A stretch of DNA of 64,000 nucleotides from Gemmatimonadaceae bacterium (GCA_016742275.1 JACVCD010000011.1:62001-126000); one strand, 5' to 3'; positions 37,201 through 45,590 are shown, counted from the stretch's first letter. Notes: a model not told the origin generated them from the letters alone. Program-made: numbers and translations.

Positions 37201-37593
37201 TGGGGTCCCAAGGTCATGATCATCAACGAAATGGCCGGCTCGGGTGGTGACCTCATGCCGTTCATGTTCAAGCGACGGAAGCTCGGACCGCTCGTTGGCT
37301 CGCGCACGTGGGGCGGACTGGTTGCCACCACCGACACGCCACCGTTTGTGGACGGCGGTAGCATGATCGCGCCGCGTTTTGGATTCTTCTCACGCGACAA
37401 CAAGTTCGCCGTGGAGAACGAAGGTGTGGGACCGGACATCGATGTCGAGAACTTCCCGCGTGAAGTCATCGGCGGACGTGATCCGCAACTCGAGCGGGCG
37501 ACGCAGGAAGCCATGCGATTGCTGCAGAGCTATCGCAACGATCGCGCTAACCAGGAACCCACGCCGCCGGTGTGGGGCAAGCGGGGCAATTGA
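34228..37593 (+). CDS. exported tricorn-like S41 protease with beta-propeller
   Basis: Protein of 1121 residues with signal peptide (about 1-29, SDAQS). The N-terminal half is a WD/PD40-type beta-propeller with repeats of LSPDGKLVAF and WSPDGRSLAY kind (about 40-540), then a low-complexity linker rich in Ser, Ala and Pro (about 550-590), a second propeller-like part, helices (about 715-770), a PDZ domain (about 830-910) and the S41 peptidase core. The nucleophile is Ser1005 in NEMAGSGGDLMP; a histidine in AIGHSYVRGG matches the tricorn active site region. The product of such enzymes is peptides from larger fragments. It is coupled by TGATG to the next gene. Confidence 0.88.
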   Translation: MTRSSPRSLATAPLFVPLLLLSATVSDAQSSTRLLRTPSVSGQHIAFAYANNVWVVERAGGNARRLTSFQGQTSNPKLSPDGKLVAFSAEYAGNTDVYVVPVEGGQPRRLTWHPGNDVVQGWTPDGKSVMFASPRATWAPSGAPRFWTVPVEGGVESALPMPRAYQGKLSPDGKRVAYRMPSSWDEERRNYRGGQNKPIWILDLQTFALDTTPFTGTKEMDPVWVGDAVYFLSDRDGVSNVWSYDTRGKALKQVTRFTDFDVKALDASGNSVVFEQAGNVHLLDVASGRAQVVNITAAGDFPWMMPQWKDVSGRVTSLALSATGKRAAVEARGEVFTIPAEKGDVRNMSNSSASAEIAPVWSPDGRSLAYFSDASGEYQLVIAPQDGLGAKRSIVLPEPSRPYVPSWSPDGRTIAFQDSHFRVWLVDVAAGRAKVADNDPYFMMDRSIVPVWSPDSRYLAYPKRLKSLLRAIYVYDVAAGTSRQVTDGMADASSPTWDAGGKYLWFFASTNFALNSSLLDMSKYDRPETKALYLAVLSKSDPSPLLPESDEEAARSNRESRDSSSTPAAASAAAAPAPTRSTGDAMPSAPRQVRIDFDGLQQRVIPVTGLIERDYSALMAGPAGTVFFLEPMPASGTGGGPGAGGGGNTLHRYQLSTRRAAPFANGVAQYTVSADGKKLLYRTGGGNGGLFLVDADKAAPQAGTGRLAATLRAYIDPREEFRQIFNEGWRNQRNNFYVKNLHGTDWPAIKRMYEPLLEHVNHRADLNYLIDNMGAETAIGHSYVRGGDMPETPNGTGGLLGADFTIEGGRYRIARIYDSESWNPELRAPLAMPGLNVARGDYVLAINGIELRAPDNIYRLLDGTANRQTVLTINSRPEMQGARQVTVMPVANEQGLRTRAWVEANRRYVDSVSGGKLAYVYLPNTGQPGYTSFNRYYFAQQDRLGVVVDERFNGGGSAADYIVDLLGRDYDGYFNNPVGDRYPYTSPANGIWGPKVMIINEMAGSGGDLMPFMFKRRKLGPLVGSRTWGGLVATTDTPPFVDGGSMIAPRFGFFSRDNKFAVENEGVGPDIDVENFPREVIGGRDPQLERATQEAMRLLQSYRNDRANQEPTPPVWGKRGN

Positions 37594-38123
37594 TGACGAA
37601 GGATAAGGACGGCCCGAATTTCCGCATTCTCAATCGCAAGCTGCATCGCTGGGGCTCCATTGCCGTCGCGCTGCCGTTTCTGGTGGTCATCGTCTCGGGG
37701 CTCCTGCTTCAGGTGAAGAAGCAGGTGCCCTGGGTGCAGCCACCGGAACAGCGCACGGAAAACAAGATCCCGCAGGTGACGATGGAGCAGGTGATTGCGC
37801 TCGCGCAGTCGGTGCCGGAAGCACAGGTGAAGGAGTGGTCGGACATCGATCGGCTCGATGTCCGACCCTCCAAGGGATTGCTCAAGGTCATCACCACGTC
37901 GAATTGGGAACTGCAGGTCGATCTCAAGACTGGTGCGTTGCTTCAGTCCACGTATCGTCGCTCGGACATCATCGAGACCCTGCACGATGGCTCATGGTTT
38001 CATGACAACGTGAAGCTCTACGTGTTTCTTCCGGTAGCGGTCATCGTGTTCGGCCTGTGGGTCACCGGTATCTATCTGTTCTTCCTGCCGTACTGGGTGA
38101 AAGCGAATCGGCGCCGCGCCTGA
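37593..38123 (+). CDS. PepSY-associated membrane protein
   Basis: Inner-membrane protein of 176 residues with an N-terminal helix (RKLHRWGSIAVALPFLVVIVSGLLL), a periplasmic domain of about 85 residues that looks like a PepSY fold (VTMEQVIALAQSV, DVRPSKGLLKV, ELQVDLKTGALL), and a C-terminal membrane helix (YVFLPVAVIVFGLWVTGIYL). The RILNRKLHRW start and HDGSWFHDN motif fit the PepSY-TM group, some of which act in iron reduction. The ATG overlaps the stop of the protease gene, suggesting coordinated production. Function is unknown. Confidence 0.8.
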   Translation: MTKDKDGPNFRILNRKLHRWGSIAVALPFLVVIVSGLLLQVKKQVPWVQPPEQRTENKIPQVTMEQVIALAQSVPEAQVKEWSDIDRLDVRPSKGLLKVITTSNWELQVDLKTGALLQSTYRRSDIIETLHDGSWFHDNVKLYVFLPVAVIVFGLWVTGIYLFFLPYWVKANRRRA

Positions 38124-38171
38124 GCAAGAAGCTCGGACGCGACGCCGATCGAGAAGTTCACCGTCTGACGA

Positions 38172-39638
38172 TCAACCTGGTGGACGCTCGTACTCGGCGG
38201 TGGGCAGGACAAACGCCTTGGCCAACGCCGGGTCACCGGCGATACCGACGACGCGCTGCGCGACATAGTCGCCAACGACCGGGCCAAACTTGAATCCTTC
38301 CGCCTGTCCGACGCCGGCAATCCAGGCATTGCCGGCGCCGGGCACGTGGTCGACAATGAAGTTGCCATTGACGCTCGACTCGTAGTGACACGCGCGTGTT
38401 TCGAGCAGTGGCGCGTTGGCGAGAATGGGGAAGCGTGCCGCAAGAAAACGGCGGGCACCATCCACACGATCCTGATTGGTCCAGCGTGAGCTGAGATCCG
38501 GATCCTGCAGCGTAGGGTCCGGCGCGGCGGCGGGAGCCGGGGCCGGCGCGGGTGTGCCAGCCGGCGGTGGCGCCGCAGCAATCGCACCGCGCACGCGGAA
38601 GCCGCGACTGTCGACCGGCAACATCGCCCAGCCGGTTACACCAGGAAAGTTGTAGCTCGGCAGATTGGGGAACGTGAATCGCGTGTCGCCCATGGGCACA
38701 CCGAAATACAGCGCATGACCAATGGGAATGCGCATGCGATTCTCCATGTACGGGAAAATCTTTCTGAGCCACGGACCGCAGGCGAACACATAGGCATCAC
38801 CGCGGATGACCGTGCCGTTGTCGAGCACCACACCGTCCATTTGCCCATTCACGATTGGTCCGGGCTTTACCCGACCGACGACCAACTCGGCGCCCATCTT
38901 TTGCGCGGCGCTGGCCACGGCCTGCGTGGCGGCGCGGCATCGCACGACTCCGGCATCGGGTTCGTAAATTGCCACGGTGATGTCGTCGGCCTTGATGACG
39001 GGCCAGCGCTTGCGGGCTTCGTCACCGGACAGCACCTCGTGTCGCACGTTGTTCTTCGTCCACAGGTCGATCGTGCGCGTGATGAAGGGCTCACGCGTGG
39101 CGCGCATGATCACATCACCTGTTTCATGCCAGAACTGCGTGCGGAAGGCAGGACCCCATTCCTTCTCGAAAATCTTCCAGCGATCGATCGCTGTGCGAGC
39201 CCATGGCGTCCACAATTCACCAGTGGCACGATCGCCGTAGGACGAACGAATACCACGCGTTTCATCGCCACTGGTGGAGCGTGAGTTGCCAGGGCCGTAC
39301 TGATCGATGAGGGTGACTTTGACGCCGCGCGCGCGCAGGTGGTACGCCGTCCAGCCGCCCCACGCACCGGCGCCGATGACCACCACATGCGTGGACGAGG
39401 AGGCTGTCCCTCGTCCCTTGGCGATACCGGGAACGGGCGCTGCGGAGAAGGGAGCGGCAGGCGCGCACCCGGCGAGAAAGAGGCCGGCACCGGCGCCGGC
39501 GACTTTCAGAAAATCACGTCGAGCAACCTGGGGATCTCCCAGGGCATCCCCCTGGCTATCCGCTGGGGCGTCCGACATGGTATCCGACCTTGCGGATAAA
39601 TCGAGGGCGGACGTGTCGTCCGGGGTGTTGTGATTCAT
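38172..39638 (-). CDS. Tat-exported FAD-dependent amine oxidase-like protein (DAO family)
   Basis: Flavoprotein of about 488 residues of the sarcosine oxidase/D-amino-acid oxidase family. The N terminus has a twin-arginine motif, RRDFLKVAGAGAGLFLAGC, whose last cysteine is in lipobox position, so it is probably a Tat-secreted lipoprotein. FAD-binding VIGAGAWGGWTAYHLRARG follows, then GDETRGIRSSYGDRA typical of monomeric sarcosine oxidases, and near the end RACHYES (the cysteine that covalently binds flavin in that family) and GQAEGFKFGPVVGD. A Pro/Ala-rich insert interrupts the substrate domain. Substrate is unknown. Start ATG 39638; ATG 39578 is an alternative. It is divergent from a cytochrome c gene. 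Confidence 0.87.
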   Translation of the reverse strand: MNHNTPDDTSALDLSARSDTMSDAPADSQGDALGDPQVARRDFLKVAGAGAGLFLAGCAPAAPFSAAPVPGIAKGRGTASSSTHVVVIGAGAWGGWTAYHLRARGVKVTLIDQYGPGNSRSTSGDETRGIRSSYGDRATGELWTPWARTAIDRWKIFEKEWGPAFRTQFWHETGDVIMRATREPFITRTIDLWTKNNVRHEVLSGDEARKRWPVIKADDITVAIYEPDAGVVRCRAATQAVASAAQKMGAELVVGRVKPGPIVNGQMDGVVLDNGTVIRGDAYVFACGPWLRKIFPYMENRMRIPIGHALYFGVPMGDTRFTFPNLPSYNFPGVTGWAMLPVDSRGFRVRGAIAAAPPPAGTPAPAPAPAAAPDPTLQDPDLSSRWTNQDRVDGARRFLAARFPILANAPLLETRACHYESSVNGNFIVDHVPGAGNAWIAGVGQAEGFKFGPVVGDYVAQRVVGIAGDPALAKAFVLPTAEYERPPG

Positions 39639-39746
39639 CGGCCGAAAATGTCGGTGGACACCTGAGGCCGCAATTGGGGGTATCAGCAATCGCCATGGCC
39701 GCTGGTGCCTTGCCAGCGAATGCCGGCCTCCACACGTTCAACTCAC

Positions 39747-40244
39747 ATGCATCGGACAACTTTCTTTCAGAGCGCGTTTCTCGCTGCCGTGGTTGGCGCG
39801 AGTGTCATTGCTGGCTCGAGCATGACGGCGCAGCACCCGGCCGCACCGATCACGGTGTGGGGACTGGCACAGGGGCAGGACACCGTGCCGAAGGTGTACA
39901 CCGATTCGCAGGCCACCGCTGGTCAGGCCGTGTGGACCAAGAACTGCACGGAGTGCCACGAAACCAGCGATGTGACCGGTGCGGACTTCCGCACCAAGTG
40001 GGTGGGACAGTCGCTGTTCTCGTTATACGAAACAATTCGCACCACGATGCCGGACGGAAATCCGGGCACGTTGTCGACCGATGAATATGCATCGACTGTG
40101 GCGTACATCCTGAAATTGAACGGCCTGCCATCAGGAGATGTGCGACTCGCCACCGATTCCGTGACACTGTCTGCGATCACGTTCCGTCTCCCTGCGGCGA
40201 GCGGCACTGAAAACACACAAAATTCGTCGGCATCTCACTATTGA
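39747..40244 (+). CDS. exported c-type cytochrome
   Basis: Monoheme cytochrome c of 165 residues with signal peptide (about 1-28). The heme site is NCTECHE near residue 70, and the sixth ligand methionine is likely in TTMPDGNPG. The rest (LSTDEYASTVAYILKLNGLP) closely resembles the C-terminal cytochrome domain of the HupE fusion at 55-57 kb. It lies 108 bp from the divergent Tat-exported flavoprotein and could accept its electrons; this pairing is inference. Start ATG 39747 gives a good signal peptide. Confidence 0.88.
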   Translation: MHRTTFFQSAFLAAVVGASVIAGSSMTAQHPAAPITVWGLAQGQDTVPKVYTDSQATAGQAVWTKNCTECHETSDVTGADFRTKWVGQSLFSLYETIRTTMPDGNPGTLSTDEYASTVAYILKLNGLPSGDVRLATDSVTLSAITFRLPAASGTENTQNSSASHY

Positions 40245-40803
40245 CAGTGAACGCTCTGAGCCGTAGCGTCTGCCGCCGTACCACTCGTGGATTGGAACGG
40301 TTTCGGTACGCGCTGCCGCTTGTGCGCGCGACGGTGAAACAATCCACGGTGCCGACAGTCCCAATCGCATAAGGGACGGTGATTCGGCACGGTGCCCCGG
40401 CACTTCGGTGCTTTGCACCTATTCGGTATTCCGCGCCATGTGACGCCGCGCGCCACCTTGCTGTTGCAAGGGATGGTGCGCGGCGCGCTGCGATGGAGGC
40501 AGGTTCCGCAGCACCAGTAGTCCCCCGGTAGTTCCTCTCCCTGTACTGCCTGTGCGTTCGAAATCGGTGCCAACCGGTTCGTCACACAGGATCCCGCCAC
40601 ACGGAACATGCGCGCCTCCCCGGCTGCGATCCTGTTCCTCGTTCGACAAAGCACCTCAAACTTCCCGGGAGCTTGTCTCCCGTGCATGCAGTGACGAAGC
40701 GCCAGACGCCGGTCGCGACGACGCACCGGGCCCTAGGCGCATTCGTCATTCGCCGTCCACATCTGGGTGGTCGGCAAGTGATCCTGATCTGGGGAGTCAC
40801 GAG
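40245..40803 (+). promoter_or_regulatory. long susC upstream region with hairpins
   Basis: No gene is supported in these 559 bp: open frames here lack family features, and the in-frame extension of susC has no signal peptide logic. A two-tier hairpin is visible at 40444-40485 (inner CTTGC-TGTT-GCAAG at 40457-40470, outer GC-rich arms with a bulge), and a smaller GGGAG/CTCCC stem at 40667-40681. The length and folding suggest a structured leader or promoter-distal control of susCD. I compared it with the cobalamin riboswitch pattern and found no match. Confidence 0.35.
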
Positions 40804-43800
40804 ATGCGATTGTTCGTACCCGCCGCGTTCACACGTGGAGAGCGAAGCTGTTCTCCACCGGTCACCACAAAACCGCAAGGATTGCGGCGTCGGCTGACCA
40901 CCACACTGCTTGCCCTGACGGCGAGCTTCGGGTTGCTAGCGCCGCCCCCGGCGACGGCGCAAGGCACGGGTGGGACCGTGACAGGCCTCATCACGGACGG
41001 CGCCACGGGACAGCCCATCCAACAGGCGCGTGTGCTGGTTGCCGGCACACAGGTAGGCACCCTCACGGGTGAGAACGGCCGTTACACGCTTCGCGTACCC
41101 AACACGGGTGCCATCACGCTTGAAATCAGCCGTATCGGTTACGAAGCGCAGAAGTTGACGGTGACCGTCGGTAGCGGCGCACCGGCCGTGCAGGATGTGA
41201 AGCTCACGCAGGCGGCCTTCTCGCTCGCCGCCGTTGTCACCACAGTGACCGGTCAGCAGCGTAAGGTCGAACTGGCCAACGCCACCTCCACGGTGAATGT
41301 GGCCGAAAAGATCGCCGAACTCCCGGTCGCCAACATGGGCTCGCTCATGTCCGGCCGTTCCTCCAGCGTGCAGGTCGTGCAGACGGGTGCTTCGGGCACC
41401 GGTTCGCGCGTCCGTATCCGCGGTCAGAACTCGTTCTCGCTCACCAACGACCCCATCGTCGTTATCGACGGTGTGCGTGCGTCGGGTGCGACCAACAACA
41501 CCTCGATCGGTGTCGGTGGTTCGGGTCCGTCCCGCCTCGACGACATCAATCCGAATGAGATCGAGACTCTCGAAATCATCAAGGGCCCCTCGGCCGCCAC
41601 GCTCTACGGCACGGAAGCGGCCAACGGCGTAATCGTCATCACGACCAAGCGCGGTAAGTCCGGCAAGACCACGTGGAATTTCGGCCTCGAAAATGGCCGC
41701 TTGGAAAACACGGCGGAGTTCCCGGACCTCTGGACGCTTTGGGGCCGCACCACGGCCGCACCGACCGTGTCCAATCCCTGCCTCCTCACGGCGATTGCCA
41801 CCGGCTCCTGCACCACCATCGACTCGCTTTCGCGCGGCAACGTGCTGAACGACTCGGAACTGACACCGATCACGACCGGCATGCGCCAGCAGTACAATGG
41901 CCAGGTGTCGGGTGGTAACGACAAGGTGCAGTTCTTCGTGTCGGGCCAGACGGAGTCGGAAAACGGTATCTACAAGATGCCGGACTCCGAAGTCACACGC
42001 CTCAAGACGCAGCGCAATGTGAGCGAACTCCCGGGCGACATCATGCGTCCGAACGCACTCACCCGTAACAGCTTCCGCGCCAATGTGAACGCGGAACTGC
42101 GCCCGAATCTCTTCGTGCAGGTGTCGTCGGGTTACGTCAATTCCGACACGCGTCTGCCGCAGAACGAAGACAACGCCAACGGCCTCATGGTGGCTGCGCT
42201 TGGCGGCCCATGGCGCGGCGACCAGCGTGACGCGCAGGGTAATCTGCTGCGCGGCTATCGCTCGTTCATGATGGGTGATGTGCTGTCGCAGACTACCACC
42301 TACGGCATCAATCGCTTCATCAACAGCGTGTCGGCGCAGTGGAACCCGACCACGTGGCTCAATGCGCGTGCCGCGATCGGTTCCGACGTCACGAACCGCG
42401 ACGAACTGTACATCGCCAAGCTTGGGGAAGGCCCGGCTACTGGTACGGTGCGCACGGGTAACATCACGAGCAACAAGCACCAGATGAATCAGCAGACGGC
42501 GGATTACGGTGCCACCGGCACGTTCCAGCTGACTGACTGGCTCAACAGCAAGACGTCCGTCGGTATGCAGTATATCCGTCTGGCCAACGAGTTCACGCAG
42601 GGTACCGGCATCGGTCTGCCGCCCGGTGGTGTGATCGTGTCCACGGCTGCTACGCGTTCCTCCACGCAGGGTATCGAAGAGCGTCGTACCCTCGGCTACT
42701 ACGTCGAACAGCAGATGGCCATTCGCGATCGCCTGTTCCTGACGGGTGGTCTGCGTCGTGACGCCGCCAGCGCCTTTGGTACGAACACGCGTGCCGTGTT
42801 CTATCCCAAGTTCGGTGCTTCGTGGCTCATCTCCGACGAGTCGTTCTTCCCGTCGCAGGATTGGCTGAACAGCCTGCGTCTGCGTGGTACATACGGTGCC
42901 TCGGGGCAGATCCCGGGCGCCACGGACGCCATCCGCTATTACAGCGCAGTGCCGCTCACGATCAGCAACGGTGACGCGCCGGGTGCGGCCATCGGCTCGC
43001 TGGGTAACGTGAACCTCAAGCCGGAATACTCGGCCGAAACCGAATTCGGCTTTGACCTCACCCTGTTCTCCGGCAAGAGCAACATCGAAGTCACGCACTA
43101 CACCAAGTCCACTACCGACGCGCTGATTCGCCGTGAAATCGCGCCGTCGCTGTCGGGTCTTGATGAGCAGTACGTGAACATCGGTAACATCAAGAACTCG
43201 GGTCTTGAGCTCACGTACAACCAGCGTCTCATCGACAACGAAAAGATGGCGCTCTCGTGGGCCCTCACGGGTTCGACGAACAAGAACCGCATGGAGAAGC
43301 TGGGCGAAGGCATTCTGTCGGTACCTTCAGGCAACCGTAACACGCAGCGTAACCTCCCGGGCTATCCGCTGTTCGGTTTGTGGGATCGCAACATCAACCC
43401 GGTGGATGCCAACAACGATGGTATCATCGTTGCCTCGGAACTCGGTCTCGGCGACACGGCCGTGTACCAGGGCGCCACGTTCCCGACGCGCGAAGTGGCC
43501 TTCACGCCGTCACTCGAACTGTTCAACAAGAAGCTCCGCATCACCACGCAGTTCGACAGCAAGTGGGGCTTCAAGAAGTTCAACAACACGCTGCGTCACC
43601 AGTGCATGAACGGTGTCACGTGCCGTGGTCGCTATGATAAGAGCGTATCGCTCCAGGAGCAGGCCAACGCGCTGGCTTCAGCGTCGGCCGTGTACACGGG
43701 CTTCTTCGAAGACGGTGCCTTCACGCGCTGGCGTGAACTGTCGGTGGCCTACGAGCTGCCGACGGTGTGGGCCAACAAGTTGCGTGCGTCGCGCTGGAAC

Positions 43801-43956
43801 GTGGTGCTCACGGGCCGCAACCTGGCCGTGTGGACCAACTACACCGGTGTCGATCCGGAAGCCGCTGCGTCCAACAATGACCAGCGTGGTAACGAGGAGT
43901 ACTTCTCCACGCCGCCGCTGCGTGTCATGACGCTCCGTATGAACTTCTCCTTCTGA
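40804..43956 (+). CDS. susC: SusC/RagA-family TonB-linked outer-membrane transporter
   Basis: Outer-membrane receptor of 1050 residues that imports a ligand delivered by SusD with TonB energy. After a signal sequence (about 1-50, PPPATAQG) comes a carboxypeptidase-regulatory-like domain (GTVTGLITDGATGQPIQQAR), the plug with SGRSSSVQVVQTG, RVRIRGQNSFSLTNDPIVV, IDGVRASG and LYGTEAANGVIVITTKRG, and a beta-barrel to the C terminus ending in RMNFSF, a terminal aromatic as needed for BAM insertion. ATG 40804 is preceded by GGGGAG at suitable spacing. It forms the classical pair with susD 13 bp downstream. Substrate is unknown; no glycosidases are adjacent, so peptides or other compounds are as likely as glycans. 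Confidence 0.93.
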   Translation: MRLFVPAAFTRGERSCSPPVTTKPQGLRRRLTTTLLALTASFGLLAPPPATAQGTGGTVTGLITDGATGQPIQQARVLVAGTQVGTLTGENGRYTLRVPNTGAITLEISRIGYEAQKLTVTVGSGAPAVQDVKLTQAAFSLAAVVTTVTGQQRKVELANATSTVNVAEKIAELPVANMGSLMSGRSSSVQVVQTGASGTGSRVRIRGQNSFSLTNDPIVVIDGVRASGATNNTSIGVGGSGPSRLDDINPNEIETLEIIKGPSAATLYGTEAANGVIVITTKRGKSGKTTWNFGLENGRLENTAEFPDLWTLWGRTTAAPTVSNPCLLTAIATGSCTTIDSLSRGNVLNDSELTPITTGMRQQYNGQVSGGNDKVQFFVSGQTESENGIYKMPDSEVTRLKTQRNVSELPGDIMRPNALTRNSFRANVNAELRPNLFVQVSSGYVNSDTRLPQNEDNANGLMVAALGGPWRGDQRDAQGNLLRGYRSFMMGDVLSQTTTYGINRFINSVSAQWNPTTWLNARAAIGSDVTNRDELYIAKLGEGPATGTVRTGNITSNKHQMNQQTADYGATGTFQLTDWLNSKTSVGMQYIRLANEFTQGTGIGLPPGGVIVSTAATRSSTQGIEERRTLGYYVEQQMAIRDRLFLTGGLRRDAASAFGTNTRAVFYPKFGASWLISDESFFPSQDWLNSLRLRGTYGASGQIPGATDAIRYYSAVPLTISNGDAPGAAIGSLGNVNLKPEYSAETEFGFDLTLFSGKSNIEVTHYTKSTTDALIRREIAPSLSGLDEQYVNIGNIKNSGLELTYNQRLIDNEKMALSWALTGSTNKNRMEKLGEGILSVPSGNRNTQRNLPGYPLFGLWDRNINPVDANNDGIIVASELGLGDTAVYQGATFPTREVAFTPSLELFNKKLRITTQFDSKWGFKKFNNTLRHQCMNGVTCRGRYDKSVSLQEQANALASASAVYTGFFEDGAFTRWRELSVAYELPTVWANKLRASRWNVVLTGRNLAVWTNYTGVDPEAAASNNDQRGNEEYFSTPPLRVMTLRMNFSF

Positions 43957-43969
43957 CCACAACCACTCC

Positions 43970-45340
43970 ATGCGATTCTACGACTACGCACGACGGGTGG
44001 TGCGCCCAACGGGTACTCTGGCTGTGGCACTTGCCGCAGCCGGTTGCACCACCGACCTGCTGAATGTCTCCACGCCCAACGTGCTGGCAGACAACGCAGT
44101 CACGGGTGTGCTGGGCGCCACGACCATCCGGAACGGTGCCTTACGCTCGTTTGCAACGGCATTCTCGGGTTCCCAGGACGGCTTCCTTGTCGTCTCCGGT
44201 AACTTGGCTGACGAAATCCAGACTACGGATACTTTTGCCGATCGCTACAACACGGATGCTCGTGTGGCGACGGAAAACCTCGGTGGTGCGCTCAACACCA
44301 CGTACTCGAATCTGCAGCTGGCGCGGTCCGGTCTGGCCAGTGCGATCGAGAAGTGGCGCGCGTCAGCCAAGCCGGACGCCGCGGCTGTAAAGGACACGCT
44401 CTCCGAGATGTACGCCCTGCGCGCCATTTCGGAAACGTTCTTCGCCGAGGGCTACTGCTCCGGCGTACCGTTCAGCAGCGTGGCCGACAACGGGGACTTC
44501 ATCTATGGTGATCCCCAGACCACGGCGCAGATCCTGACGCGTGCGAGCGCGTCGGCTGACAGCGCCTTGAGCAACGCCACAGGTACGGCCTACCGCAGCC
44601 TGGCGCAGATTGCCAAGGGCCGCGTGTTGCTGAACCAGGGTCAGTTTGCTCAGGCCGCAACGGCAGTGGCGGGTGTGGCGACGTCCTATCGTCATCAGAT
44701 CTTCCACTCCATTGCCACGACCGGTCAGAACAACGGTGTGTGGCAGGGTACGTTTGTCTCGGGCTCGCGCTACAACGTGGGCACGCGTGAAGGCACCAAC
44801 GGCATCGACTACCTCGTGACGCCGGTCGATCCGCGTGTACCCTGGGTAGCCAGCACGCGTACGGGCTTTGACGGCACCAGCCGCAATCTTCCCACGCAGC
44901 AGAAGTACACGGCGCAGTCGGCTCCGGCCACGCTCGCCGACGGCATCGAAGCCCGCCTGATCGAAGCCGAAGCGCTGCTTAACCGCACGCAGGGTGGTTC
45001 GCAGGCTGATCGTGACGCGATGTTCGCGGCGCTCAATACGCTGCGTGCAACTGGCTTGGCGGCGGCGATCGCCCCACTGCCTGCCTCACCGACCACGCAG
45101 GCTGAGGCGGTGGACATGCTCTTCAAGGAGCGCGCCTACTGGCTGTGGCTGACTGGTCACCGTCTTGGCGACATGCGCCGCCTGATCCGTCAGTACGGCC
45201 GTGCGGCCAACACGGTGTTCCCGGTGGGTGCGATCCTGTACCGCCCGGGCAACACCTACGGCAGCGATGTGAACATGGTGATCCCCATCCGCGAGAAGAA
45301 CAATCCAAAGTTCCAGGGTTGCATCGATCGGAACCCGTAA
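43970..45340 (+). CDS. susD: SusD/RagB-family surface lipoprotein
   Basis: Lipoprotein of 456 residues that captures substrate over the SusC barrel. The N terminus ends in a lipobox (LAAAGCTTD). The protein is mostly helical with TPR-like hairpins: LRAISETFFAEGYCSGVPF, a segment of RLIEAEALLNR (about 325-335) and the family end LFKERAYWLWLTGHRLGDMRRLIRQY. It follows susC after 13 bp and ends in a hairpin terminator. Length is slightly shorter than Bacteroidota SusD, as is usual for Gemmatimonadota members. Confidence 0.92.
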   Translation: MRFYDYARRVVRPTGTLAVALAAAGCTTDLLNVSTPNVLADNAVTGVLGATTIRNGALRSFATAFSGSQDGFLVVSGNLADEIQTTDTFADRYNTDARVATENLGGALNTTYSNLQLARSGLASAIEKWRASAKPDAAAVKDTLSEMYALRAISETFFAEGYCSGVPFSSVADNGDFIYGDPQTTAQILTRASASADSALSNATGTAYRSLAQIAKGRVLLNQGQFAQAATAVAGVATSYRHQIFHSIATTGQNNGVWQGTFVSGSRYNVGTREGTNGIDYLVTPVDPRVPWVASTRTGFDGTSRNLPTQQKYTAQSAPATLADGIEARLIEAEALLNRTQGGSQADRDAMFAALNTLRATGLAAAIAPLPASPTTQAEAVDMLFKERAYWLWLTGHRLGDMRRLIRQYGRAANTVFPVGAILYRPGNTYGSDVNMVIPIREKNNPKFQGCIDRNP

Positions 45341-45364
45341 GGGTTAGCGCTGGGTAAACAACGA

Positions 45365-45400
45365 GGGCCGTCGGACATTGTCCGGCGGCCCTTCTTGTTG
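45365..45400 (+). terminator. terminator after susD
   Basis: An 11-bp stem (45365-45375 with 45381-45391, one G-T pair) with a short loop is followed by the T-rich TTCTTGTTGTTT. It ends the susCD transcript. The inverted-repeat element C begins 30 bp later. Confidence 0.8.
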
Positions 45401-45420
45401 TTTGGTGTTGCTCTGTCGGT

Positions 45421-45590
45421 TGGTTTGAACAGCGCACGCAGAGCCGCGGAGGAACTGCAGAGAGCAGAGGGAGGACATCCGCGTACGAGCGGAATGCCGC
45501 TCAAATGAAAAACGCAGAGGGCTGGCAGCACTCGCCAATCCCTCTGCGTCTCTTTGTTTCTCTGCGCCTCTGCGTGCGCAGTTCAAACCA
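45421..45590. repeat. inverted-repeat element C (GGTTTGAAC...GCAGAG family)
   Basis: Outer arms 45421-45452 and 45559-45590 form an inverted repeat starting GGTTTGAAC and running through GCGCACGCAGAG. Inside are an ACGCAGAGGG / CCCTCTGCGT hairpin (45512-45521 with 45540-45549) and a smaller AGCGG/CCGCT stem (45488-45501). The right half is built from the word CTCTGCG at 45542, 45560 and 45568 and the variant CTCTTTG at 45550. The same outer 22 bp are found in element D near 53.0 kb. It fills the space between the convergent susD and aldolase genes. Confidence 0.83.

Noticed and set aside
40238-40726. Cys-rich 162-codon minus-strand open frame in the gap before susC
   Set aside because: No signal peptide, no domain, poor codon character and no ribosome-binding site; cysteine positions do not form a zinc-ribbon pattern.
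40245-40803. Cobalamin riboswitch in the susC leader
   Set aside because: A TCCCGCCAC stretch drew attention, but the conserved B12 box and other core elements are missing.
40936-43098. 720-codon minus-strand open frame
   Set aside because: Antisense to susC, rich in Arg, His and Thr, no recognisable domain or ribosome-binding site.
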